Assembly: GCF_021869535.1 (NCBI RefSeq)
Contig: NW_026262712.1
Span: forward strand, 106,203,640 to 106,267,639
Length of the DNA stretch: 64,000 nt
Direction: 5' to 3'
Source: Mytilus californianus
Lineage: Eukaryota; Mollusca; Bivalvia; Mytilida; Mytilidae
Shown: positions 12,275 to 23,756 of the stretch, piece after piece
Layout of the letters: the number at the start of each line of letters is the position of its first letter
How positions within the stretch are numbered: position 1 is the first letter of the stretch
The notes under the pieces: model-generated
Databases searched by the model: none
Told to the model about the DNA's origin: nothing
Seen by the model: only the letters and a program-made list of their open reading frames with translations
Translations under genes and position numbers: made by a program

Positions 12275-15200
12275 CTGAAATAGAACAAGACGACAATGTT
12301 AAGTAATTATTTGTGACAATTAAAACATTATTTTATCTTGAAATAATTTCTATCAATTCTAAAAGCTGTAAAGATTTTTTTTCATGTTTTTTTAACATGT
12401 TTAATAAAAAAATAGAATTAAAGAACTATATATTGGCAATAAATACTACAAATTCTGATTACATTTTCAAGCAAGATTTCATGGAAAGCTATAATAAATG
12501 TATGCATGGCTCAAAAATGTATTCACACAGCTCCCCCATTTTGCATAAATATGACAAAATCAATATTTTGCAAGTGTCACTGATGAGTCTTGTGTAGACA
12601 AAAAGATCCTCTTGTGTACAAAATCATAAGCCTGGTAACTTTGATGAGGTTTTTTGTGCAAATGTTTTTTTAAGTTTGACATATTTCATTTTCTTACCTA
12701 AATTGAATCAATTTCAGACGAAAGTTTTTAAATACAGCTGGTTTGACAATTTTGTAGCAAATAAGTCAAAAGTGATGTGGGTTTCCTCTGATTATAACCT
12801 TTCAAGATTCCACTGTATATATCATACATACCTGTATACAACAAAGTCCTAAACCAATTCCACCTATTAGAATCAGAGAATCTTTTGTATTCTTCTCCAA
12901 TGCTTTAGTACAACCCTATAAATAATACAATGATATGGATCGTGTGTTATCACATTTTAAATTTTATATCAAGGTTTAATTTCTGTTTTATTATACAGAT
13001 ACTGATGATTCGTCAATTTTCATGGGTAACAATGTTACAGATTAAGGAAAAATGTGTTTTCATCGCCAATAGATAATGTATACTTCGTTGAACATTTAAA
13101 TTTGTGGTTGACCTGTTCTCATGAAATCCATGAAAATTGGTATCCAACTAATAACATAGAATCTTCAGTATTGATAAAAGAATAACAAGAAACTTAACAA
13201 ATGCAAATAATAGGAACCTTAAACTGTTTTCTTGTCAGTCTAAGTCTAAGACTTGTATCAAATGATTAACCAAGCTGGGAGAGAAAAGTCAAGTCCTATA
13301 CTTTAAAAAATAAAAATAACTGAACTTTATGAAACCTGATTTATAATTTCAATGTTTCTTTTGCTTCTCATCCAATGATAATATATTTTGAAGTACAGTG
13401 ATTGGAAGAGGACTCAGAATTAGTTTGCATAGAAGAAGTCAGTTATGGCATTTTTCAGGTTTTTTTCCGTTTTTGTTCCCTTGATCAATGTATCTTTGAT
13501 AAACTTGAACATTTGTGGAAGTATTTTTATTCATGACAAGCAAGGCAGATGAACTTTGTTGCTTGATTACACAGCAGCCAGAAATTCATTCTAAGTGAGT
13601 TCTTGGCTAGGGCTTTAGAAATTTTCAGCCCCCGTTTATAGTAACTAATACCAACAGTATGTAATGTTTCCCAAGTTTGTACAATACAAAAGGTCTTTAC
13701 ATCAGTCATAAATACTTTACAAACTTTTTAAAAATGACTATTGATAAATTGTAGTTTAAAATACTTTTGATATCATTGTCATTTAGAAACACATACATGT
13801 AGATAAGATTACAAACTAAACAGCTGCAACAGAAGAGCAACATATGAATGTTGTATGCATATTGAAAAAAAATAAACTGGAATAATGCTAAAGGCATGAA
13901 GACTGATGTGGTAGTTTCATAAGAACCAGCTGCTCTTTCACAAAAAATCTTAAAGAGTAAAATTACTCGTAAGTCATACACATTTCAGTATAACTTACGA
14001 TCAATTTTAATCGTAATATTTTTTGTGAAAAGAGTCTCAGATTGTTATTCTATAAAGTCATTTATATTAGAAAGTCCTATCAGATAGATACCTCTGGATT
14101 TATATTTGATGGACCGTTACCAAATTTGGCACAATCAGTAGAAACAGACAAACAACAGGAATCTGGTACTCTGTCTTTTACTGAAGGATCTTCTGTTATC
14201 ATTTCTTGTATCCATTTAGATCTCTCCCAGTTTTCATATCCTGTTGCACCACAGCATTCAAACTATGAAATAAAAGTAACAATTGACTCTACAGGCTTTA
14301 GCTGCTCATAAAGTAACATTCAACAGTTTATGGTTGCATTAAGTTGGAAATGGCTCGACTCATCAGATCAGCATAAATCCCAAAATGTTATTGAACAAAA
14401 AGTCAAAAGTCACAAAGTATCAGTCCATGGGTATCAGTTACTGAAAGCTAGTTCATAGTCAATATTACAACTAATAAAGGAGTAGGGGCAAGAAGGCCCT
14501 TGTTTGCCCCAAATATTACTGCAAATTTCTAGGTTATCATACATATTCTTAACTTTGTCCTTACTAGACTAAGGTACAAGGTTTTCAGAAAATAAAAACA
14601 AATTTCACATTAAACGAGCTACCATGGCAACAAAACATGACGAAATTTGTATATTTTGTCAAATTTCTTGAATTTCCTTGTTTTTCATCAAATTCTAAGT
14701 AAATTTTAGATTGGCAAAGTATGTGCGCACCCAAGAAACAACTTCATATTTGGTGAGATTATGTCAATAGTTATAATAAAACTTCTCTTAAATTATTTTG
14801 TTGTTTCTTGGCTGCGCACAATGTTTCCGTAATGGAAATAACAATTGAAGACTACACAAATTCTGTATTTTTCATTGTTTTCATTTTTCATCAAATAAAC
14901 AATCTTATGTTTTTCATTTATATTTCTTCACTCTATGCATTTCCAAACATTATGTGCCAATTTGAAATAGTTGTCATTTTATTTTCTTGGGCCAAAACCT
15001 GGCCTTATTGCTCCTACTCCTTTATCCACTACTTGATCACCTATTTTGACTTTGTGATTAAGTTAAGTTGTGTAATTATACATTTTGTCGATCTTTGTGA
15101 AAAAAAGGATATTTATATGAACTATCCAATTATTTTAAATTTTTTGTTGAAAATCTACAGATAGACATTATTTCAGGGGCCAATCTTCCTAGATGAGACA

Positions 15201-17843
15201 AAAAATATTTTAAGTATGACCTATCTATCCTTGTGACAATTACCTCTTTTTGCATATCATCTATTGCTTTAGTGATAACTGTGTCATAATGATAATTATT
15301 CATCATTGTAGAATTTAAATTTCGTGATAATTCTTCTTTTATCTGAAAGAAAAACAATAACATATGACATAAGTGCTGAATGCTTACAACACATGAACAA
15401 AGTCCATGAAAAATTAGTATCCTTGAAAATAAAGCAATTCACAGTAGTATACAAGGTACAACTTAAGCAAAACCAATACTTTTAAACATTAATTTTAGTA
15501 TGTCATCTTTCAAAATTTAAATAGCCATGAACTGTTTCAATTTACATTCATCTTCTGCAGTATTAAGTGTACCAGGGCATGTATATACTTAGGGTCAGAA
15601 TAACGTCAGATGTTAGGGGTATAAGTATCATTATGCATAAGTGGTGTATAAGTATCTACTAATAGCAAATATCTCAAGTACCTTACACTGGCGATGTAGA
15701 AAATACTTACTGTGCCTTCATACATATAAGCTAGTACTCCTGATATTGCTTCTGTCAGGAAAATTATCAACAAAAACAAGGCATACTGAAAATAAAACAA
15801 ACTTATATATAAAGATATAGAAAAAGTTATTGTGGATTCATTAGTATTCGTTGGATAACAATTTTCGTGGATTTAGTGGGTACAGGTGAACCATAAATTC
15901 CAAAGTACAATGAACTGCAAATTTTCTATAAGAATGTATGCAGACTTTGGCAAAACCACAAAATCAAATATCTATTAAAATGCTAGTTTTCCTCAATCCA
16001 AGAAAATTGGTATCCATGAAAATAAATGAATCCACAGTATGTAAGCCAGATGTAGAGACACTGAAAACAATAGGAAAACATATATGATATATAGATAATT
16101 ACATGTCAATATCAAAAGAGATGCTTTGGAATGAAGTTTAGTACAATAGGAATTGTCAGTATTTTTTACAGAAACAATTGATATAAAAAGTTAAAAGTTT
16201 CAATCCTCACAGTTAAAACTCTTGAAAGCTTTAGCAAGGAGAATCCCAGTGAAATAACCCAATAAAAATTGGTGAGAGCAAAATGGTAATAATCACGATC
16301 TTAAGAATAAATCCAAACTTATTTTTATTATACTAAAAAACAAGAATATGTGTCCATAGAACATGTACCATGTCCCACTCACACTATCACATTTCCATGT
16401 TCTGTTTACTGTGAAATCCAGGTCAAAACTGTAATTTACCATATAATTTAATAAGTACACATAATAATGATCATGTGTACAAAATTTCAAGTTTATGTGA
16501 CCACAAATTCATGGTAAACTATACCTCTGCATAAAACTTTCACCTGATATTGGACAGGTGGACAGTTGGACGCTCAGAACTAAAAACATTATGCCGTACA
16601 ATGGTAGGAGGGGCATAACAATAACATGTAATTGGAATAAGCAGGAATGAATTTTTTTTTTTAATTTGAAGTTAGCTTTAGTAAAAAATTGGAAACTTCT
16701 TTTTTGTAGATAAAAGAAAAAATGTAGTCCCAGTCAACAAAGTGGTCAAAGGGAAACAACTCACCATAACCATAAAACATCTATTTTCTATACATGTCCC
16801 TGTACAACCAATGATTCCTGACAAGATTATAAAGGCTCCTGTCCCTAGCAATAAGTATGTTGCCAAAGGAAAAGTACTGCTCCCTAGCAGACTGATATAG
16901 GTATGCTTCTGGAACTTGATATATATTCCTAATGCCAGGAAAGCTATCCCTGTCAGCTGAAAAAGACAAATAGAATTTGCTGTGGATGTCGTGGTATTTT
17001 TGCAGATGGAGATCATATTTTAGCCAGTCACCTATATAATTATGTGTACTTTTCAGTATTATGATAACTAGAATTTTCCCATGCTGCTTTTACTTTAATC
17101 ATGATAATGGTGCCCTATTACTAGTATTACTAGATTAAAATGTCATATTAGAACATTATATGTTACATATTTACTAGACTTGAATAAATGTTTTATTTTG
17201 ACATTTTCTGTTGATATTTAAATGGGCGCATCTCTGAATGTCAATCAGTTTTTAAAAAAATACCTGGGATATAGGAATCCCAATTAACAGGAGGCTGCGT
17301 AGTTTTTCAGACTTCATTAAAATCCATCATAAATTGACAATAATCAAGATTATTGTATAGACCAATCTCAAGTTCTTTTTTATGAATGAGTTACACAGAT
17401 TGACTTCAGATCAATCAGCATACATTGCCGCATTGAACAATGGAATTTCTTACTGTGATGTAATAACATAAGCATTGTGACGGGAAAATGGACAAATTTT
17501 AAAGTTGTCAAATACCAAACGATCAAGGTATATTCTTTATTTGCAGCAGACATGTCATATATATAATACAGCAAACAACAAACTGAGAAAACCAAGATAA
17601 TTTTCATTTAATCTGAACAAAGAAACAAAGGGAGATAATGCAATTAAATCTTCTATATTTTATTACGTTTACAAATTATATAAATTTATATAGTAAAATT
17701 ATCAAAGTTGACTTTTTGTGATAAAATCTATATAATACACTTACCCAAAAGAAAAAGTTGAACACATAAAGGACAACTTTAAGGAAGTTTTTACCACACG
17801 TATCTCTTTTTCTCCTATTTATTCCTCTAGAATTATGATTCAT
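12203..17843 (-). CDS. Tetraspanin, CD151/TSPAN11-like, complete seven-exon gene
   Basis: Four-pass membrane scaffold protein; CD151-type tetraspanins organise laterally associated partners such as laminin-binding integrins (family knowledge). Coding exons in transcript order are 17745-17843, 16765-16956, 15711-15785, 15244-15342, 14092-14262, 12832-12915 and 12203-12274, giving 263 residues; human CD151 has 253. TM1 spans residues ~21-45, TM2 ~62-84, TM3 ~93-117 and TM4 ~220-245. The large extracellular loop (~118-219) has six cysteines in CCG, PDSCC, TDC and GC contexts, plus an NST glycosylation site. The N-terminal CGKNFLK and C-terminal FSCCLVRKF provide juxtamembrane cysteines that could be palmitoylated. 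All introns are phase 0 with GT-AG ends. The ATG has AAA before it and an in-frame TAG 33 nt upstream. No frame damage is seen. The exact orthologue within the subfamily is inferred. Confidence 0.93.
12832..12915 (-). CDS. Tetraspanin exon 6 (last loop cysteine, TM4 first part)
   Basis: 28 codons: GCTKALEKNTKDSLILIG then GIGLGLCCIQ. It supplies the sixth loop cysteine and enters TM4. Acceptor ATTTATAG, donor GTATGT. Confidence 0.9.
12990..13165. repeat. Diverged MITE relic (TTTTCATGGATACCAA type)
   Basis: Inverted blocks TTTTCATGGGTAACAA (about 13017) and CATGAAAATTGGTATCC (about 13129) resemble the termini of the MITE at 15828-16039. Half-sites also occur near 15408-15425 and 26810. Old and degraded. 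Confidence 0.5.
13932..14036 (-). mobile_element. ~105-bp MITE (CTCTTTTCACAAAAAATCTT termini), copy A
   Basis: Inverted termini CTCTTTCACAAAAAATCTTAA and its complement ending TTTTTTGTGAAAAGAG. Reverse-complemented, it matches the copy at 21302-21404 almost throughout. It sits in tetraspanin intron 5, just past the exon 5 donor. No coding capacity. Confidence 0.8.
14092..14262 (-). CDS. Tetraspanin exon 5 (CCG and PDSCC motifs)
   Basis: 57 codons: FECCGATGYENW, then WIQEMITEDPSVKDR, VPDSCC, STDC and PSNINPE. It carries five of the six loop cysteines and the diagnostic CCG motif. Acceptor TTTCATAG, donor GTATCT. An MITE begins 55 bp past the donor. Confidence 0.93.
15244..15342 (-). CDS. Tetraspanin exon 4 (first part of the large loop)
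   Basis: 33 codons from IKEELSRNLNSTMM to TKAIDDMQKE, the helical base of the large extracellular loop, with one N-glycosylation sequon (NST). Acceptor CTTTCAG, donor GTAATT. Confidence 0.9.
15711..15785 (-). CDS. Tetraspanin exon 3 (TM3)
   Basis: 25 codons: YALFLLIIFLTEAISG then VLAYMYEGT. The glutamate in TM3 (FLTEAISG) matches the polar residue typical of the family. Acceptor TTTTCAG, donor GTAAGT. Confidence 0.92.
15828..16039. mobile_element. ~212-bp MITE (TACTGTGGATTCATT termini)
   Basis: Inverted termini TATTGTGGATTCATT at the left and AATGAATCCACAGTA at the right, with subterminal AATTTTCGTGGATT and AATCCAAGAAAATTGGTA. I recognise this as a common molluscan MITE type. It lies in tetraspanin intron 3. 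Confidence 0.75.
16286..16620. repeat. Dispersed repeat in tetraspanin intron 2
   Basis: The segment AAGAATATGTGTCCATAGAAC recurs at about 34585-34610, and the surrounding ACTTTCACCTGATATTGGAC plus GTTGGACGCTCAG looks repeat-derived. Limits are uncertain. Confidence 0.45.
16765..16956 (-). CDS. Tetraspanin exon 2 (TM1 end, small loop, TM2)
   Basis: 64 codons, from LTGIAFLALGIYI through the small extracellular loop (ISLLGSSTF) and TM2 to GCTGTCIENRCFMVM. Acceptor TTTTTCAG, donor GTGAG. Confidence 0.92.
17745..17843 (-). CDS. Tetraspanin exon 1 (start codon, TM1 first part)
   Basis: 33 codons starting MNHNSRG, with a basic stretch INRRKRD, then CGKNFLKVVLYVFNFFFW at the start of TM1. It ends at a GTAAG donor (17744-17740), phase 0. 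The 5' UTR may include further non-coding exons upstream that I cannot identify. Confidence 0.9.
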
Positions 17844-19400
17844 TTTGGCTTTTATGGTAAATTCCCAAAACTAATAAAATGCTAAATTCTGTTCAAACAC
17901 TGTCTGCTTAATGGACACTAACAACCTTTTGTTACTTATATCATATGAAGCTTTTCTCAAATTTAATGTGGCTATTTGTATCAGTTGCCATCCATCTATT
18001 GTGAAAGAAAAAGAAAATATTAATTTCAGCATAAAAACTGTCCACAGATATACTGCACTTAAAAGTTAACAATAGTTACTTTCCTGACTATATCAATTAG
18101 ATAATTTCACATAATCTTTTCTTCATGACTTTATAAATTTTTCTCTATCACATGAAAAAGTAATTATAATTTAATGCATATAATATACGTAATAAACTGC
18201 AGTTGTCTAGTTATGCTTCATTTCACAATTTGAAATCTGTATATTATTTCCAGATGTAATGAAATGCTATAGTCCTGAGAAAGCTAATAACTACATTAGA
18301 TCTTGTCTGTCTTATTACCTCTTGAAAAACTTAAATTTTCTTAGCTTCACTTAGATTGCATTAAAACATATGAAATACAATCCAAAAACCAGACAAATTC
18401 ATTTATTTTCTAATTTTCTGCTGTTTTATTCTTGTGCAGTATCCCATTCATTCATTAATAACTAGGTTGGTGTTTTAGAGGTGATCACCTGACAGTTTGA
18501 TTGACAGATCACATGGCAGTAATGTGACATGTACAATTATCTTCACAGCTACTACCAAGTGTTCCTGCAATTAGATGAGTAAATTGCCTGCATCAAAGAA
18601 CATGAAAGGACTAAGATTAATTACATAAAGAAAAGTACATTCAATGGTCATATATATATAACCTATTCAATAACTGAAAAATCCAGAAGTAAGAGGGCTG
18701 ATACCGGTCTTTCATTAATTAACATAGAGTAATTGGTCAGATAATAAATAATTGCTATAACAGACTATGCTGGGCTTTAAATTCCTCCAGATAACCAGAC
18801 CAAATAATGTCATTATATCAAATCCTATTAACTTTTCCTTTATATAGTATTAAATCGATTCTTCCTTATTTAAACTGTTTTATATTCACGGACTTGTCAT
18901 ACCAGATTCTTCAGTTAGGTGAATAAAGATTATTACCGGTAGTCTAATTTCCAAAAGAAAACATTTTGAAGAAAAGGTTCAAATTAATACTGGCAATGCT
19001 AAATTGAACAAAGTATTCTAATATTTTTGTTTGTATACCATTTAAATGCTAGAAGCAATGGTGTTTAACTACTTTTAATATTACCAATTAATAATAAATA
19101 AATAAAGGTTTTTGTCAAACACAGTAATCTTTGTGTTCTTGAATTTTTATCCTACATTTCACTGAGTACTTTAACTAGCCTTTTTGTCTTACCTGTATCT
19201 AACAATTCTATTACTATTAAATATATGAGTTACCTACAAATCTTATTCTTTCAGAAGATATATTGCAGGCCTACCTAGCAATTCTGACATTGGACACAAT
19301 TTTAACAAAATTAGGCTTTTCCATTGATTTAGAACTGTTTCCAGCCTCAGTTTTGTCAACATACGACCTAACATTATTGTCACCTATGGATATATTTCAC
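17844..19400. other. Upstream region of the tetraspanin gene
   Basis: AT-rich DNA that should contain the minus-strand promoter and any non-coding first exon. I see no TATA-box or CpG cluster that fixes the start, and no coding exon. Confidence 0.4.
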
Positions 19401-20040
19401 TAAGTGTATTTACCTTACAGTTTTTATAAATTGGGGTTTTTTCAAATTTTCAATAGGATAAGCACACTTCCAGAAAATAAGTTTCATATTCGTCAATCCA
19501 ACACCAAGAAAAGTTATTGTTCATGTAACAAAGGGATAGCAGCTGGCTACTTTGTTTTTGGGGGTTGTAACTTTATGTGTAAAATCACTAAAAAATTTGT
19601 AAAGGGTTCCATGGAATCCTGTGTCTAGCCTGTGATTGCTGCTGTCAGTGTAAAAGTGTAATGTTGACTTAAAAAGTGAGTCCATTTATCAGTAAAATAC
19701 GGAATTTAATAATTTTTTTTTAAACTTTTTCTTTAGCTGATATTCCATGGTCTTAAAGATTAGCTTCTGTTTAAGTTTTATAACAATCCATGAAAGTTTA
19801 CAAATTTATCATGTCAACAAATTTAATCCCAGACTGTCTGTAAATGTTAACTGTAAAAAAACTAAGTCCATCTATCAGTAATACTGAAAATGAAAAAAAT
19901 ATATTTTCAAAAGTTTGCTTCAGACATTATCTTTTAATCATAAAAAAGCTTCTGCCAAAGTTTCATAAAATTCTATGAAGGTTTGATAAAGTAATTGAGG
20001 TGTAACAAACTTTAATCCCAGACTGTATCTATTTGTTAAA
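19401..20040. repeat. Tandem ~190-bp repeat family
   Basis: Units carrying ACTAAGTCCATCTATCAGTA, AAAGCTTCTGCCAAAGTTTC and ATTCTATGAAGGTTTGATAA repeat between about 19650 and 20040. The family recurs at 21510-21740. Confidence 0.6.
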
Positions 20041-20300
20041 TGTAAATAAACTGCTTCACCGAGCGCAGCTGGATACGACGGCAGAGGTCCAACCCTGAAC
20101 AGTTGGGGCAAAAAAGGGACACAATATTTAAGCTTGATACAGGTCTGAATTTGGATTGTAAATGTAGTCAAAGAACTTGAAATAGGTTATATGATTTGAA
20201 TTTATATTCAATTGAAGATTTCTTGCTGTTGTGCAATACACTGTGCTGTTGCGCAATACTTAGTAAATCTGTTTTCAGACTATATACAAAGAATTAACAA
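20041..20300 (-). repeat. Inverted 3' end of the GGTCGTAT element
   Basis: Reverse-complement match to the terminal segment of the element at 44208-46305: GAGCGCAGCTGGATACGACG, GCAGAGGTCCAACCCTGAAC, AGTTGGGGCA. The adjoining GTGCAATACACTGTGCTGTT run is also typical of that element. Confidence 0.6.
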
Positions 20301-20439
20301 AATAAATTGTGACCCCTAATTTTTTTTTTGGAAAATTTATAATTTCTTAAATCTTGAGGGAAAAAAAATTGACCCCCCTCCCCCCCCCAAAAAAAAAAAT
20401 TTGTACTCCCAAGTCATCCAAGTCACAATGTGTAAAAAG

Positions 20440-21300
20440 TAAAAAATTTAAATATAGTTGACCTATTGCACATATTATCTCAGAAACAAACTTAACCAGA
20501 CAAGTACACCTTAAAATCATTACATGCTTTAAATATAGTTGACCTATTGCATATATTATCTAAGAAACAAACTTATAGATATAAGAAGATGTGGTATGAG
20601 TGCCAATGAGACAACTCTCCATCCAAGTCACAATTTGTAAAAGTAAACCATTATAGGTCAAAGTACGGCCTTCAACACGGAGCCATGGCTTAATTTTTCT
20701 CTTATTAACCAGAGAGACTTAAGATTGACCAATGAACCATGAAAATGAGGTCATGGTCAGATGACATTTTCCAGACAGACATATGCACCTTACAATCATT
20801 CCATACACCAAATATAGTTGACCTATTGCTTATTGTATTAGAAAAACAGACCAAAAAACTTAACATTGAGCAATAAATGTAAAAATGAGGTCAAGGTCAA
20901 ATAAAACATGCCAGACTGACATGTACATCCTTAAATATTTTCATACACCAAATATAGTTGACCTATTGCATACAGTGTTAGAAAAACAGACCAAAACACA
21001 AAAACTTAACTTTAACCAATGAACCATGAAAATGAGGTCAAGGTCAGATGACACCTGCCAGTTGGACATGTACACCTTACAATCATTCCATACACCAAAT
21101 ATAGTAGACCTATTGCTTATAGTATCTGAGATATGGACTTGACCACGAAAACTTAACCTTGTTCACTGATTAAAATTAAGAATAACTTTTTTTTCAAGTA
21201 GTCACTGAACCATGTAAATGAGGTCAAAGACAATGGACATATGACAGACGGAAACTTCATAACATAAGGCATCTATGTACGATGTATCAAGGATCCAGCA
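20440..21300 (+). repeat. Tandem ~130-bp repeat (AATATAGTTGACCTATTGC family)
   Basis: About five degenerate units with AATATAGTTGACCTATTGC, AACCATGAAAATGAGGTCAA, and CATGTACACCTTACAATCAT plus TCCATACACC. A fragment of the dispersed repeat lies at 20583-20690. The reverse complement of the same family fills much of 57180-58660. Confidence 0.8.
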
Positions 21301-21301
21301 A

Positions 21302-21404
21302 CTCTTTTCACAAAAAATCTTACGATTAAAATTGATTGTAAGTTATACTGAAATGTGTATGACTTAAGAGTATTTTTACTCTTAAGATTTTTTGTGAAAA
21401 GAGC
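21302..21404 (+). mobile_element. ~103-bp MITE, copy B
   Basis: Termini CTCTTTTCACAAAAAATCTTA and its complement TTTTTTGTGAAAAGAG. It is nearly identical to copy A at 13932-14036 in opposite orientation, and inserted in the tail of the 130-bp repeat family. Confidence 0.8.
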
Positions 21405-22595
21405 CGCAAGTATTCTACCTTCTGAAATATTAAGCTTTTATTAAGTTTGTTAACGTTGCCGCCTCACTATCCCTATGACGAGCTTTCTGCGACAGAAGTC
21501 GCAGGCTCGACAAAAACTGAGTCCATTTATGAAATTATCAGTAAAATACCGAAAAATAAAAATAAACATTTTCAAAATTGTGCTCTGGATACTGTCCTCT
21601 GGTCATAAACAAGCTTCTCTCCAAATTTCCTAAAATTCCATGAAGGTTTGACAAAGTTATTGTTAACTGAAATACTTTAAACTAAATCTGAATGTTAAAT
21701 GTAAAAAAAAAATAAGTTCATTTATCCGTAAAATACAGCAAAACGAAAATAGATATTTTAAAAATTTAAACACAAACTGAACCTATGTGTTGACGCCGCG
21801 ACAGAATCTAGGATCACTATGTCTCGCTTACTTGACAAAAAATGTTGAGGTCAGCTCTTAAGATTTTATATTTTCTTCCAAGTCAAAGTACAGTGCAATG
21901 GTTAATGTAGGAATAATATGACTCTTACTGCATAGTATTACTATTCTTCTCTGATTTAGTTTACTTTTAAAACAAATTTATATTGTATCTCCATGACAAG
22001 TTATTAGCACTCGAACTGAGTAAACAAATTCACTCTAATTAGCACAATTATCATAATTACAACTCTGTCCAACTAATAAAATACTCATGGTAATGAAGAA
22101 GTCCGTATAATTAGAATTCGTGTAATCAACTGTTGACACATCAATTTCGCTTATTTTATGACACCAAAATTATTATGAGTTCATGTCTATAGAAAAATGT
22201 TGAAACTCAAATAAGTCTTATTATTAATGATTGACCTTAATTATGACATTTATTTCAAACTTTCACACTACTGTAAATTTACAAATTATTGTGTGCATTT
22301 ATTATTGCAATTTTTGAAGAATGGACAAAAATGTAAGATTAATTATTGATATTTCAGGAAAATCTACTAACAGATATGTTTCAGATATCACAATACAAGT
22401 TCTTATAATTGCGATACTCACCCAGTCGTGTTATTCGCAATAATAAACAATAATATCTGAATTTATAGTATTTTAAATGTTATACAACAGTTTTACCAAG
22501 TATTTAAAATTTTAGCCCCATGGGTTTCTGACACAATTCATGAAACCAAAGGGTTTGACTTTGACGCTGGTCAGACTGTATGTTGATATTTAGAT
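21405..22595. other. Repeat-derived sequence, no gene seen
   Basis: About 21405-21840 holds the TTCTACCTTCTGAAATATTAA tail (also at 33240), a CGAGCTTTCTGCGACAGAAG block, another ~190-bp unit and the GACAGAATCTAGGATCAC motif. The remainder is unassigned AT-rich DNA. Confidence 0.45.
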
Positions 22596-22720
22596 GTCTT
22601 TTGACTTTTTGTGTCATTAGTTTGCTGTCTCATTGACATATATCCCTTATCTACTGTCTCATTGACATATACCCCCTTATCTCCTGTCTCATTGACACAT
22701 ACCCCTTATCTCGATCCTTT
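22596..22720. repeat. Short tandem repeat (CTGTCTCATTGACATATA)
   Basis: Three adjacent ~35-bp copies around TGTCTCATTGACATATACCC and CCTTATCT. Confidence 0.7.
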
Positions 22721-23424
22721 TTTTATCTTCATTTTGTGGAAAGCACATGCAGTAAGGTCATATTCAATTATCAAAAGAACTTATGCAAGATACTAAGAAC
22801 TTATGCTAGATAATGCCTGGAATCCCCCCTTTCAAATATTGATGTAAACAGAAAAAAATAATAATACAACATAAATTTTACTGATTCAATAAGATATGAA
22901 GTGTTTTGTTCCATTTTATTACCTTGGAAAATCAATTACTACATAACCATGATATCAGAAATAGTTTATGACTGATTAATTGCTGTCACACCTGTCTATA
23001 TAAAGATTGCTTTCCTTTACTTTAGTTTGATAATAAAGTACATCAAAACAATTTTGAAACTTCAGAACTACTGAAATTTAAGATAACTAATTTCATGCTA
23101 ATTAAAAATTTATATATAACTGTACATTTATATTTGAATACTTGCAAACATATATCTGTAATTTTTACTTTCCCAGTAGAGTTTCTCAGTAACAGGACAG
23201 GCTATCTGAGCCAGAAAATACAAATTTATGGATGTTTTATCAAATTATTTAATTAACAGTAAATCAGATTCAAATGCAAAATATGCAGATTTTATTTACA
23301 TCACTCAGATACGAGTAAATGTCAGTGTCTGTAGTTAGGTATAACTTTCAAGTGTCTAGACTGGATATATACCCCTCAAGTTCTTATAATGATCCCATCA
23401 AAATCGACCTTATTGCTACTTGTT
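22721..23424. other. No gene seen
   Basis: AT-rich sequence without an exon-like frame or a clear repeat. Confidence 0.4.
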
Positions 23425-23585
23425 AGGGGGTGGACAGCTTTTGAGGGAGGTGGGAGGTGGGGGTGGGAGGTGGGAGGAAGGGGGGCAGGAGGTGGGAGAC
23501 AAAAAATAGGTGGGAGAAAAAAATAAGATTCTAAAAGTGGGAGGTGGGAGATAGGGGGCGGGAGGTGGGAGAAGGGTACCCCCCC
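23425..23585. repeat. GGTGGGAG purine-rich low-complexity tract
   Basis: Iterated GAGGTGGGAGG on the plus strand, with many closely spaced runs of three or more Gs, so quadruplex formation is possible. The proline-rich minus-strand open frame here is an artefact of the repeat. Confidence 0.75.
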
Positions 23586-23589
23586 TGTC

Positions 23590-23756
23590 CTCCACCTCAT
23601 TTGTGAATCTGCGACACTCTGCCTATTGACAGCATACAACAATCACTTTTCCTTTGTGGCATCAGACATTTTCTATTGTGACATCAAAATTTTACTGGAA
23701 CCTTTGTGATGTCCTGAGTGAGTTATGGCAGACTTAAAGGGGATAAGGTGTATTGG
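23590..23756. mobile_element. Decayed copy of the ACACCTTATCGC MITE
   Basis: Matches 27020-27193 and 43015-43188 from CATACAACAATCACTTTTCC to GATAAGGTGTATTG. The left terminus is replaced by low-complexity sequence, and both CRE-like TGACGTCA sites have changed (TTGACAGCA, GTGACATCA). Confidence 0.65.

Noticed and set aside
14808..15164. 118-codon plus-strand open frame.
   Set aside because: Lies in the tetraspanin intron antisense to the gene; Phe/Ile/Tyr-rich composition and no motif.
23376..23642. Proline-rich minus-strand open frame.
   Set aside because: Translation of the GGTGGGAG tract and an MITE relic.
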